Notes under the pieces: generated by a model
The model's input: the letters and a program-made list of their open reading frames with translations, nothing else
Databases searched by the model: none
Told to the model about the DNA's origin: nothing
In this document: one piece after another, positions 20,661 to 35,220 of the stretch
Layout: each line of letters begins with the position of its first letter
Numbering within the stretch: the first letter of the stretch is position 1
Made by a program: the position numbers and the translations under genes
DNA from: Fonticula alba
Lineage: Eukaryota; Opisthokonta; Rotosphaerida; Fonticulaceae
Direction of reading: 5' to 3'
Length of the DNA: 55,830 bases
Assembly (NCBI RefSeq): GCF_000388065.1
Contig: NW_009242973.1
Coordinates: 3,032,895 to 3,088,724 of the forward strand

Positions 20661-23600
20661 CCCCTGGCACACGCACAGCACCAACACCAGCGAAGTGGAA
20701 GGTGTTCAGGGTCATCTGGGTGGAAGGCTCACCGATGGACTGGCCGGCAAGCACACCGACCGCCTCGCCCGGCTCCACCAGGGTATGCATGTACCGCTGG
20801 TACATGAGCTCCTCGAAGGCATCGGCGTCCAGCGGCGCGCCAGACTCATCGTCCAACATGCCACCGGCCTCGCGCTGGGCATCGATGAACTTCTGCAGGG
20901 ACTTCTCAAAGTGCTCGGACACCGATCCCAGATGCACACCAGGCGGGAAGGTCGCCAGAGCAGGGTCATACTTGCTCGGCTTGCGGATGGCCTTCTTCAT
21001 CATGGACTGGCCCTCCTCACGCTCCAGACGATGGAGGACGCGCTCGGGCTGGTACTTGGCCAGGAAGGCCTTGTGGTTCTGCACCGAGAAGGGGAACTGC
21101 TCCAGGTACAGGCGCTTGGTCACATCGAGCGAGTCCTCCCCATACAGGAACTGCACCACAGAGCCATCGGAGTCGCGCACGGTGTTGTCATAGTGGACAC
21201 GGAGGCCCTCCATGTGCTAAGACACGCGCAAAGACGGAGACACGCGCAAAGACGGAGACACAGAATCAGAGGCAGAAAGAGAGGAAAGAAGGTGAGAGCA
21301 GCGAAAAAAAAAACACCACCAAGGACCAGGAGAGAACCCATCCGCGGCCTTGCCATGGCCACACGCCAGCGACATACCTTGATGATGCACCGCTGCAGGT
21401 AGCCCGAACGGGCAGTCTTGACGGCCGTATCAACCAGACCCTCACGACCAGCCATACAACGGAAGTAATACTCCTGCGGGCGGATGCCCGTGAGGAAACG
21501 CTGGGCAATGTAACCACCAGCACGCGGCTGGGTGTCGAATGGCGTGAACGACGGCAGCGTCTTGCCGGAGGCCATGAGCGGCACACGGCGGCCCTCGAGC
21601 TCCTGCTGCCCAAGCAGACAGGTGATCTGCGACAGGTTGACATTACTGCCCTTGGCACCGGTGTGAATCATCAGCGACATGTTGTTGTCCTGGAAGAACT
21701 TCATCTGACCCTCGGGCAGGGTCTTGTCAATGATGGAGGAAGTGATCTCGCCGGTCTTGGACTTCATGACGGAATCCATGCGGGCGCAGTTGTTGTCATC
21801 ACGCAACAAAACGCTGAGCTTCTGATTGAGACGCTCGGCACTGACGCTGCCCGGCAGGCCGGCCACCTCGGCCGCCACCGAGTGACCCACCTGGGCGATG
21901 TCATCGAACATGCGCCGGCGGTTTTCCTCGGCCGCCTCCAGCAGGATCAGGTCATCCATGCCACAGGTGAACCCGTGGTCCTGGAGGAAGCGGATGAACA
22001 GCCGACCAAGGGCAGTCAACAGCTTGCCGGCGATGGTTCCGCCATACACCTCGTAACAGGCATGCACCAGACCGAAGGCCGACGCGCCAAATTGGTTCTT
22101 GTCCAGGACACCCTGCACAAGATGCCCCTCATGGAAGATGACCTCGGCCTCCTCCACGGCCGGGCTCTTGGCCGCGGTGGCGGACTGCTCATCGCCAGCG
22201 CGGAAATGGTGCGACCAAATGCGCGCCGGGATACGAGCCTTGGAGGTGAGGTTCAGCGGCGGCCGGCCCTTGGTCAAGTTCATCATCAGGGTGGAGATGA
22301 CCTGCTTGCCGGTCCAAAGCTGCCGCGGCCGGACGATGGCCGGCGGCAGGGTCTCCAGATGCTGGATGGACTCCGGCAGGGACCCATGCAGCACCTGGAA
22401 ATACTCCTCCCGGGTGAAGAAGGTGTCGCGCTTGGTCATCAGCACACCGGTCAGGACATGATCCTGGATCAGCCCACGAATGGGCTTACCATCGGTCGGC
22501 ACGATGTACTGATTGTCGGTGTTGGCGATGTGGTAGAGCTCGGCGCGGGCGATCTGATTCTGCGGGAAGTGGATGTTCATCTCGTCGCCATCGAAATCGG
22601 CGTTATACGTGTTGCAATTGGCGTAATGCATGCGGAAGGTCTTCTCGCCGGGGAGGATGCGCGCCTTGTGCGACATCATGGACGGCTTGTGCAGGGTCGG
22701 CTGGCGGTTGACCAGGATGACGTCGCCGTTCTTGATGTGCCGCAGCACGCGCTTGTTGATGCCGGTCGAGGCGCCGGCCCCGGCGGTCTGCGGCGTCAGC
22801 AGGCGGTTGGCCAGGGCAGTACGCTCCTCCGAGGAGAAATGCCGCAGAGCCGACACCGAGCCATCCTCATTCTCGATGTGCGTGGCGCCAGGATGGACAT
22901 CCGGGCCGTTGATGACCGCCTGGCGAAGCTCCCGGATGTTGTACTGGGTCACCGGCTCGGGGTACGTGAGCTTGGTGGCGAAGACCATGGGGACCTGGAT
23001 GCGTTTGGGCAAGGCGGCGCCAGATGCGTTAGTAAGGGAGCAGCCGCAGCCGGAACCGCGAAGAGAGAGAGAGAGAGAGGCAGAGAGAGGCAGAGGGAAA
23101 GAGAGACAAGCAAAGGGAAAGAGGCGGGAGATGGGCACAACACTTGGCAACATGTTGCCGAGGCAAATGCACAGGCAAAGGCAGGCCTCAGGGCCCCGCC
23201 GGCACGTACACCAAACTCCTCGGTGCCGATGTTCGGGTCGGGGGAGATGACCGTACGAGCGGCGAAGTTCACACGCTTGCCCATCATGTGCTTGCGGAAG
23301 AGGCCCTCCTTCTTCTCGAGAAGCTGCTTGATGCCATTCGGCACCTGGCGCCGCATGTCCCGGTTGAGGCCGGAATCCACCAGGCAGTTGACATTGTCCT
23401 GGAGGGAGAACCACGCGGACACGGTCTTCTCCAGATCCACGGAAACATTGGCCCCGGCACGCTCGGCATGCAGCTGCAACTCCACCAGGCGCTGGTTATC
23501 CTTCAGGATGTTGGTCAGATGGACGTTCTGGGCATTCTCGAACACCTTGTCGCCCATCTTGGACGCCGGGCGGAAGCGCGTGGCAGGCACCGGAACCACC

Positions 23601-25286
23601 TCGAAGAAGAAGGATTCCGGAGTCACACGCTCGGGAGCGGCGCCGCGAGCGCGCGAGGCCCCCGGACGCGGGGGAGCCAGCGAGCACAGCAACAGCCGGA
23701 CGATGTCATTCTCCTTGTCGAACATGCGGCGCAGGTGTGACCGGACATGGATCGGCAGCAGGGTGCGGTTGTTGCCGGAGGTGGACAGACCATCCTCCTC
23801 CTCGTCGCCAACCTTGCCACCCTCCATCAGGACGCGAGCGGCGGCCTTCTGCTGGGCCAGCTCGACGGCCGCCGGGTCGAGATCCCCATCGGAATCGGAG
23901 CTGGAATCGGAGTCCGAGTCGGAGTCCGAGTCGGAATCCTCATTGTTCCAGGGAGCCGAAGCGCCGCTCATGAGGGTCTCACGCGACATGGTGTCCTCAT
24001 CGGTCACCTGCCGGCGGCCAGTGGCCGGGACAACCGAATTGCTTGTGGCCTCGCCGGACACGAAGTCCACCTCGCGATGGCCCTGGGCGTAATTCTGCCG
24101 GAGGTAGCGCGCCTGGATGGGGCGCTGGAAGATGCGCGCAAGGCCCTCCTTGCGCAGAGTGGCCGCATGGGCGCCGCAGTTCTCGCACCGCTGGTGGGGG
24201 ATCTTGCGGAAGAAGGCGCGCACCAGGCGGCGGCGCTCCTCATGGGATTGGATGTACTGTGGCGAACGACACAGCGGGTCAGTGGTCCGGACGAGGGGGG
24301 GGGGGGGGGGGGGAACCGGAAAGACCCATGCCGGGCACGAACCTTGTTGAACTTGCGCTTGCCCTCGCCAGCATTGCCGATGACCGAGGCGACAAAGGCA
24401 TCGATGCGGGCCATGTACACCTCCTCCGAGATGCCGGCATTGCCCTTCTCGCTGCTGTCCCAGTTGATGTCCTGGAGGAGGATGTTCTCACCGGACTTGA
24501 GGATGGCGCTCTCCGAGGACTCGGCCTTGGCCGAGGGGGCACGCCGCTTCTGCGGGCAGCCGAGGAGCAGACAGAAGAGGCGGTCAGCGGATGGACATAG
24601 CGCGAGCGCGGAGAGGACACCGCGTCCTGGGAGCCGATCGAGGGCCAGCACAGGGGACCATGGGAACGCACCACCAGGTTGATCTCCATCAGGTCCAGGG
24701 CCTCGGTCAGGAAGCCGTGGTCGATGAGGGTCAGGATAGCCTTGTACTTGTGGGCCTATGGATGGCGGGGGGGGGGGGGGGGGTTCCCCGTGGAACAAGC
24801 ACCGGACAGAGAGACGGGAAGCGGGAGGACCACAGATTGCAAGCGGTCAGTGGCAGCCGGGCAGGGGGAGAAAGGTGGCCACACACGGCCAGGAAGGGGC
24901 AGGGTCGTGCGCGCGGACGAGGCACGCACACGATGAGTGGCCATCTTCAAGGAGTGGCAGAAGAAGCAGGTCGCGCGCAGGAACTGGTACATGGTGGCGA
25001 AGGTATTGGGGTTGAAGACCGGCACGGCCAGCTCAATGTGGCCGGCATGGCCGGGGCAGGACTGCTGGTTCAGCGAGCAAGTCCCGCACATGGCATCACG
25101 GTCGAAGGGACCGAGAGCAGGATCATACAGGCCGCCACGGGTCGGGTGTCCGAAGGCATCAAAGAGCACCGGGTTGTGCAGGGCCTTCACCGACAGCCGG
25201 CGGATCTCGTCCGAGGTGTAGGACGAGAAGTGGATGCCGGTCAGGTTGTGGCTGACAACCACCGAAGTGGAGGGAGTGACGTTCAT
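18841..25286 (-). CDS. RPA1: DNA-directed RNA polymerase I largest subunit (A190)
   Basis: Eight exons, every junction phase 0: 25286-24930, 24755-24672, 24549-24343, 24256-23210, 22994-21378, 21216-20677, 20422-19466 and 19281-18841. The protein is 1,749 aa (human about 1,720). It is the catalytic subunit of the nucleolar polymerase that makes pre-rRNA. Visible marks: clamp zinc ligands CGTC...CPGH (67-80) and CFFCH; CENCGAH (240-243); the active-site Mg2+ motif NADFDGDEM (696-704); a bridge-helix and trigger-loop region with [21 protein letters not shown]...NVTLGIPRL; and the Pol I-type C-terminus with [16 protein letters not shown] and [17 protein letters not shown]. Acidic Asp/Ser inserts occur in exon 4 and in exon 7, the latter in the position of the A190 jaw insert. 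Intron 4 has a good branch site (TACTAAC at about 23029-23035). The gene is complete. Confidence 0.97.
20590..20657 (-). repeat. GA/CT simple-repeat tract in RPA1 intron 6
   Basis: On the plus strand this reads GAAA repeats then GA repeats. On the coding strand it is a CT-rich tract inside the intron between exons 21216-20677 and 20422-19466. Confidence 0.75.
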
Positions 25287-27418
<2,132 letters not shown>

Positions 27419-30400
27419 ATGATGGAGTACAGCCGGCCTCGCCGCCGGCCACCGGCCACCACGGAGGGCGCACTCCCTTCCCATCCGCCCCCACCTTCGA
27501 ACAGTGATCTTTATGTCGGGCGCCTGACGCCGCCCAGCGGAGCACACCCAGGGGCGCTGGGGTTTCTGATGTCAGCGGCGTCTGACGAGTCGACTGCCGC
27601 CACCGCCTCCAGCCCGCCAGCCTCCTGGCCCGGGTCTGCATACACCGGGCAACTGACCTCGCCTCTGGCGGTCGCCGTGGCGGCAGCCCCGCAACCGCGG
27701 CCGAGCACCGAATCGCCGGCCCTCCTGGCACCAGCCGCTCCCGAGGGGCCGGGCAATCCCATTCGCATCCGTGCCCCTTCGGCGCGCGCGCTCATGGGTG
27801 CGTCGACATCGGCGGCTGCCGCCTTTGCCGCCGCCCCGCCGAGCACCAGCTCCGGCTTGGACACCAGCCTGGCGCCCGGGCGCTTCGCCGTTGAGCAACT
27901 TTTCGCCCGTGTCATCGCCGAGGCCGAATCCGCCATCGAGCACCTGTGCCAAGTCACCTTCTCCGTCCGTCAAGTCCCTTGTCGCTCTCTCTTCCCTCCC
28001 CCTTCCCCCGCCCCCTGTCCTTCCCTCCGTTGGTCCTATCCTCCGCCTCCCCCTGAGGACCCGCTCGCTCTGCTGTCTGTCGCGCGCTACACACACACGC
28101 GTCCATGCCCCCCCTCCCCTCCCCCCCCTCGCCCCCCTGCCCTCTGTGCTCACTCGCTCGCTTCCGCTCCTCCCCTGCTCTCCATGTAGGCGGACTTGGT
28201 TCGGTCTCGCTGCAAGGTGGGCGCCTTCCCGCCTTTTGACCTGGCGCTAGCCGCTCTGGGACCCATTGCGCGCCACTTCCTGGCCCCGGTTCTGGACCAG
28301 CTGATGGAGTGGTACACCACCAATTGCCCGTGCGTGCGGTCCCCAGCTGACCGGGCCCCTCCCTCCCTGCCTGTCTCTTTGTTCTGTTCCTCCCCGCCGA
28401 TCCTGAGATCCCAGCTGTTTTTGTTCGCCCCCCCCCCCGCCCACTTCCCCCCTCCTGACGGCTTTCCTTTGTCCATCCCATGTAGGCCGCCCTCGGCCGA
28501 GGAGTCTCGTTCGCGTGGCGTCAAAATCAAGTCCAAGAGCGAGCAGGGCCCAGCCCTGCGCTCGGTGCGCCGCTGAGCCGCGCCCTTGCTCCTTCTTCTC
28601 CCATTTGCCATGGCACTGACTCTTTCCTCACTGCCGGTCCCCTCTTCCCCCCGGTGTTGGTGCAGCTTGTTTTCGATTTCTTTTTCTGCCGCATCGCCTC
28701 GGAGATCATCCACCACATTGATGCGGCCCAGATGTCCCTGCTGATCGAGCTCTCTCGGCCGGCCTTTGGCACCCAGGCCCCCTCGCATGTCAGTGGCCGT
28801 GTCCTTCAAGCGCTGGAGGCCTCATCGCAGGCGCTCACCCGGGTGGAGAACCTGGCCTTCTTGGCCCTGCAGCGGGCGGCCAAAGCCCCGTGCGTCTCTG
28901 AGGCCCCCTCCCCCGTGGCCCCACATTCCCCTCTGACCTTCTCTCGGCCGATGCTTCCGTGTCGGCTTTTTTCCCCTTCATGTTGTTCTGATTTGTCGCC
29001 CCCCCCCCCCCTCACACACATACACAAACACATACAACCAGCGCGACAAACAGCCCCGAGCCTTTCGCCCAGTTGCTGGGGGCCCTGTCGCGAGTGCACT
29101 TCCAGCGTGTGACCGATCGCCTGTTGCAAGAGCTGAAGACCGTGGCCCCGGTGCCCTCGAGCATGATGTCCTTCTCGCCGCTCAGTGTCAAAGTCAACCC
29201 GATGGCCCTTTTTTGGGTCCGGTCAACGAGTTTTGTGTCAATCCGGGTCCGTTGGTTTCCCGGGCTCTCTCTTCCTTCCGCCCTTCTTCTTCGCGTCCTC
29301 CGACGTGAGGATCTCCGCTTGTTTGCTAACTCTCCGGATGCCTTCCCCGTGCATGCACCTATCACCTCCCCCCCCCCCCCCCTCCAGACCTATCCCATGA
29401 AGCATCTACTGGAATCGGCCGACTTCCTGTCCACTTGCGGGGAGCTGCTGAAGGTCAGTATCGATGTGGCCCCCTTCACCGAGGCCCTTGCCCGGCTGTT
29501 GACCGATCTCCTTGGGCAGGTGTGCAGTTCGGTGGAGGCCGAAGTCAATGTGCCTGCCTGGTTTAAGTGTATTGAGGCGCTATACAAGAATGCCTCGCGG
29601 CTCACCAAAAATCCCCGGCACACGGCTGTGCGTCCTCCTCTCTCCCTCTCCCCTTCCTCCGGCCGGACGCGCCGGGCTGGCTCTTCTCCGTGCCCCTTCT
29701 AACCCCCGCTCCTGTGATTATGCCCCCCCCCCCCCCCCCGCCTCCTCTCTCTCTCTCTCTCTCTCTTTCCAAAACCGCTTGCATTCTTCTCGACCCTGCC
29801 CCAGGTCTCCTTCCCCCTGGCGACGCACCTCCTGGCCGTGGCCAACCAGGAGCTCCTCAAGGCCAAGTGGGAATCCAATCTGGAAAGCGTGGTCAAGCTC
29901 TTTAAAGCACAGCCCGCCGTTCGCAGCGTGGGCCTCACCTGCTTTGCGCAGCTTCTCTGGATCTTTGTCTTCCGATTCCATCCGCTGAAGCTCCTGTCGC
30001 AGAATGGCGAAATGGCCTTCGAGGAGTCCCGGCTGCAGGCCCTCCTCCGGGTGGTCTTCCCTTCGGAGGAGCCCTCCACCTCGACGCTGCCGGTCTCGGC
30101 GTCGGACAAATCCGCCTCCGGGTCCAGTGCCTCCTCTTCCTCTTCCTCCTCCTCCTCCTCCTCCTCCGGCTCATCCGGGCCACCGTCGGCGGCCGGGCCG
30201 GCTGCCAGCGGGTCCGCCACCGCCCCCGTTCCGGCTCCCTCTTCCTCGGCTCTGGCATCCAACCAAACGATTCTCCCCTCCATCGGGGCGATGATCAACT
30301 TCCTGACCTCGCTCGATCGGGCCAAGGCCACCACGGTGACCGTGTGCGCCAGCCTGGCCCTCTCGGCCTTGAATACTTCCCTGGCGCCGGGGCTGTCAAT

Positions 30401-33400
30401 GCTCGGGCTGGCCGTGCACCCGGCGGACATTCGCCACGACCAGCTGTCCTACATGCTCTATTTCATCGGGTCTCCCGGGGCCGGGCCCGGTCGCATGGCC
30501 TTCACCTTGCGGTATCTGGTCCTGCCCCTGCTTGGGTGGCCAGATGGTGCGCTCATTTCCTCGGCTGCCGCATTCGCCGTGATGTCCCTGTGCTCGGGAC
30601 TGGTGGACCCGGGGGCGCTTCTGCTCCGGGGAGCTTCCGGCCACGACCGGTCATCATCGGCACCCCTTCCCGGGTCGGATCCCGGCCTACGTTCCCCCAG
30701 CACCGGAACCCCCCGCGGGCCGTCGAGTCGAGGGAACTTCTTTTTCACCCCGGCCATCGGGAAGTTTGCGGCGGCCTTCTTGCTGAATCCGCCGAACGAA
30801 CTTTCCGACTACTCGCTGGAGGGCTTTTCCCCGGAACGGGTGACGATCGCCATCAATGGTACGGCCTGGGACTCTCGGTGAAATTACACCTCCCCCTCGG
30901 CGGGTGTTTCTTGCCTGTGTGGGCTCCTCTTCTGTGGTCTTCTCTGACGTATGCTTTCTGCCGGATGGTCTGCCCCCCCCCCCCCCCCAATCCTCAAGGC
31001 CTGCTGCTTCTCATTGGCGAATTGGACAACCTCGGGCCACGCATGGCTCTCATGGGCTCCGGCAGTACCAGCGCCTCGCAGCTTCCGCCCTTCCCATGCT
31101 CGACCGGCTGGCAGTTGACGTCGGCCTCACCGGCGCACGGGAGCGCCAGCAGTGGCGGTGGTCCGGCTGGCGGCGGCGACCTCCAGTGGGGTGCCGGCGG
31201 CGGGGCCGGGAGTAGTGGCAACAATGGCAATAGCCTGTTGTTCCCCCATGGCGGCGTCCTGCCCAGCGATTCGGACCCCCTGTTGGCCCGGCGCATTCGT
31301 AGCCTGCTGACTCCCTCGGTTGTTGGCGGGGGCCTGAGCGGCCCGGCCGATGCCGGGCTCTTTGGCGGGCCACTCCGGCGCCCGGAATTGGCGTCCCAGT
31401 TTTTTTCCACGCCATTGGCCACGCGGCCGACTTCCCCGGCTCCCTTCGGCCGGGCGGGAGTCGGCAGCGCGGCCTCCGGCAGCCCCTTCGCCGAGGCGCA
31501 GGCCGATGCGGCCAATCGGCGCCTCACCCTGCAAGCCAGCGGCGCCGGTGGCCATCCCGGCCTCGGGCCTGGCGCGGCCTTCGGCGGGTCGACCTCCTCC
31601 TACACGGCGGACGATCTGCTGGCCGGTATTGGCCAGGCCCCCAGCCGGCTGGTGTCGGCGTCGCGTTTGCACCGGCAGTCTTCCTTCTGGCTGTATACCG
31701 CCTCCATGGCAGCCGTCGGGCGGATTCTCATTGCCACCGACTTCGCCATTGGCATCTACTCGCAAACGGTGGCCAAGTACGCCCGAAAGTCCGGGCTCTT
31801 CACCATTCCCCGGGAAAAGGTGCATCCCCTGTGCCGCGAATGTCCGCCCCGCCTGTCCGCTCCTCCGGCTGGCCTAACCTGCTGTTCTTTGTCCCCCCCC
31901 CCTCCCCCCCCCCCAATGTCGTGCCTGGCTGCTTCGCGTTCTCTGAAACACCTCGGACCAGCTTCCCTACATCGAGCTGCTATGTGCCATCCTCCGGGCC
32001 ATCCCGCGAATCCTTCCGCGCACCTCGCCACCGGAGTACCTGCTCACCCTGCTGGCCCACCACTCCCTGCATCTGGATGTCGGGGTGGCGGCCGAGGCGT
32101 CCCGAGCCCTGTTGCGCATTTGCAACAGCCTGCCCAATGCCCGAGTCCAGGTGGTTCGGGCCTTGTCCGATGCCATTGGTCGGATTGGAGGCTCCGGCTT
32201 GGACAGCTATGATCCCCGGCATACGGCCAGCCGCTTGAAAGCCCTTGGCCTGTTTGGCTCGTGCCTGTCGTACATCGGCGAGCCGGATTTGCCGCTGGCC
32301 ATGGCCGCCTACCAGGCGCCGTCCAGCCAGGAGCATGGGAGTGCAGCCGCCGGCACCGGTGTCGGTGGTGGCACGGCCAATGTCGGCTCCGATGCCGGGG
32401 CTGGGCCTTCAGCAGCAGCAGCAGCAGCAGCAGCGGCGGCGGCTGCGACGGCGGGGCCCACCGCCGGAGCGCCCTTCCCAGCGTCGGCCAGCAGCAACTA
32501 CCTGCCGGAAGATATGGTGGAGTTTCTGCTCTTCGATCTGGGCGACCCGGCTCAGGGGCATCGCGCCCCGCGAGCCCTGGAGGTGGGCCCGGTCCCGACG
32601 GAGAAGCGCCACCTGCTGCGCGTGCGCCGGCAGCGCGCGGTTCCCGAGCAAACCCCGGCCGCCCTGGCCGCCGGTCAGGTGGAGGAAGACGAGCAGCTCA
32701 TTGGAGCACAGCTGGGATCGCAGTTGGACATTTTCGCCCGTGCCGAGCGCCTGTGCGTGCTGCACCTGATGTCTGGAAGTGCTCTGGTGCGGAAGACCGC
32801 GCTGGAGCTCCTTGCGCATGTGTCACATGTGGCCCGGCGGACGGCGCGACACTTTGCCACGGCCGGTGTCCCGCTGCCGGCTTCGCTAGCCACGGCCGGG
32901 GTCGGGGTCGATGGGCACCCGGCCGCCGGCGAGGGCTATCGCCTGTACCATGTGGTGGCGGAGTTTGCCGAGGATGTGCTCCTGCGTTTTGGCCCGTCGC
33001 CTGGAGGCGAGTCCGCCACCGGGGGGCTGTCTTCCGGCATGGGAGGCGGCAGTGGTGGTGGCGGCGGCGGCGGCGGCGGCAGTGGAGGTGGCGGCGGCGG
33101 CGGCGGCGGCCCCGCCTGGGCTGGTCCCGGGCGCCGGGGCAGCTCGGCATCCGGTGGCTCGGGGGCCGAGGATTCCGGCCGGCCCGGGGCCGCGTCACTG
33201 TCATCGGCCACCTTCTCCGGTGGCCGAGGCTCTGCCGGCATGGCCACCGGGTCGGGCGGGGGCTCGGGGATGCGATCCTCCGGGCATGCGCCCTTCAAGA
33301 GACGGATGTCGGCGGCCATGGCCGTCTCGACGGCCTTCTCCTCGAGCCCAGCCGATTCGGCCGGCACCTCCATGCGCTCCATCGCCTATTTCAATCCCTT

Positions 33401-34863
33401 CTTCTGCCGCGGAGCCTCGCCCGGGGGGCCAGGCCGGGCGGCGGCCACTGCGGCTGCCGTCGCGGGCGGGTCGGCCTCCATGTCGGCCTCGAGCGGCTCG
33501 GCCGGGGTGAATTCCCTGCGTCAAACCCATTGGAATGTCTACGAAAACATGTCCGATGTGTTGACGAAGAACTTCTTCACGGCATACGACCTGACGCGGC
33601 TCCCCTGCTCGGATCAAACGTCGCGCTTGGTTTTCGGCGGCTTCGAGCCGGTCACCTCGGTGACGTCGCCCTTCCAGTCGCCCCGGTCCTTTGCATCGGG
33701 CGGACTGGCGGCCGCCGGCGGTGGCGGCATCGGCGGTCCCCTGTCCGAGGATGCTGCACCGGGCGGCGATCCCGTGTCCGGAGGTGGCTCGGGGATGGGC
33801 GCCGCGACGATGGCAGCGGCGCCAGCCGGCGTCACCTCGGCCGGGGCGCGCGCCGGGTCCTCGGACTCGCTGCCGAGCAGCCGGCCGGTCCCCCCCTCGG
33901 GGGGCCTGAGTCGCGGTGCCGGGGGTGGGTCCTTCTCGGGCGTGACGACCGAGCCCATTTCGGGCGGCGCGCGGGTGGTGTGGGGCTCGCCAGCTGGCCG
34001 GACTTCCGTGCGGCATTCGAGCTTCCGCCGGTCTGGCGTGTTCAACATCTACTCGAATGTGCACCGTGGGGTCCCGCTGGCCGGGTCGCCTGCCGACATG
34101 GATGATCCGCTGGAACGCCTGCATGCGCTGGCCGAGGGGGATGGCGTCTTCTGGGCCCCGGTCTTTGCGGAGATCATGCGCCGGGCCGGGTCGCTCAATG
34201 GCATCAGCAGTGCCGTGGTGGCATCCTGCTGGAACCACGCCCGGCAGACCACCGTGCAGCTGCACTCGAGTGTGCTCATCTCGGCCGGCTTGTCGTCGGG
34301 TAGCACCCCGAGGTAGGCCGGCTTTCTCTCCTTTTGCCGCTTTCCTTTTGCCTGTTTGTTTGATTGCCTCCTGACGACCCGCCCTTCGTGGTCCTGCCCT
34401 CCTTCCCGATCCTCGTCTTGGCTTCTTTTCGCCCCGCTGGGCGCAGCTCCTTCTTCTCCATTTCCAAGCCCGAGCCTGGGGCCTGCCCGGAGCAGATCTC
34501 CATGTGGCAAAATTATCTCACCTTCGCCTGTGCCAATGGTATGTGCCGATCGTGTCGCCCCTCCCCCCCCCATCCTCGATCAGTCATTTCTTCCTGCCCC
34601 CTTCGGTCCTGACCTGCTTCTCTTGCTTCTGATCAGTTCCCGCATCGGCACTGTTGTCGATTCCGGTCGGCGAGGGTGAGGGCTCCTCCGGCGGGACGAC
34701 CAGCGGGTCGGCCTCCGGAAGCACATCGACCAAGCGCGGAGCCTCTCAACCGGCGCCACCGTCAGCGCGCCTTCTCTTCCGCGGGGCCCTCACTTTCCTC
34801 CGGAGTCCGCCGGTTCAGGCAGCCGAGTTGGCACATCCGAGTATGGCCAGTGCCGGGGGCACC

Positions 34864-34899
<36 letters not shown>

Positions 34900-35188
34900 A
34901 GCGGCAGTAGCCCATTATCTGTTGGTGCAAGCCCGGCCGGCTCGGTGCCCTCCTCTTCCTCATCCTCCTCCTCGTCGTCCTCCTCGTCTTCCTCTGGCGC
35001 GTCGGGAATGGGCCCCCTCGGAGGCACACCAGGCAGCGGGTCATCCCCCTACCCGACGGGGGCGGCGGTGTCAGCTTCCGGCTCCACGAGTTCTCTGACT
35101 TCCTCCGGCGTGTCCCTCTCGCCGGCGGTGTCCTCCTCATCGATGGTGTCATTGGGGTCCATGTCGCAGACAGCTGTTCCGGTGGCAC

Positions 35189-35220
<32 letters not shown>

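Noticed and set aside
19256-21193. Long plus-strand open frame (645 codons) opposite RPA1
   Set aside because: It is the antisense of conserved RPA1 exons and introns. High-GC codon bias keeps the opposite strand open.
21663-24092. 809-codon plus-strand open frame
   Set aside because: It is antisense to RPA1 exons 4 and 5, which contain the NADFDGDEM active site in the minus frame. It is a shadow.
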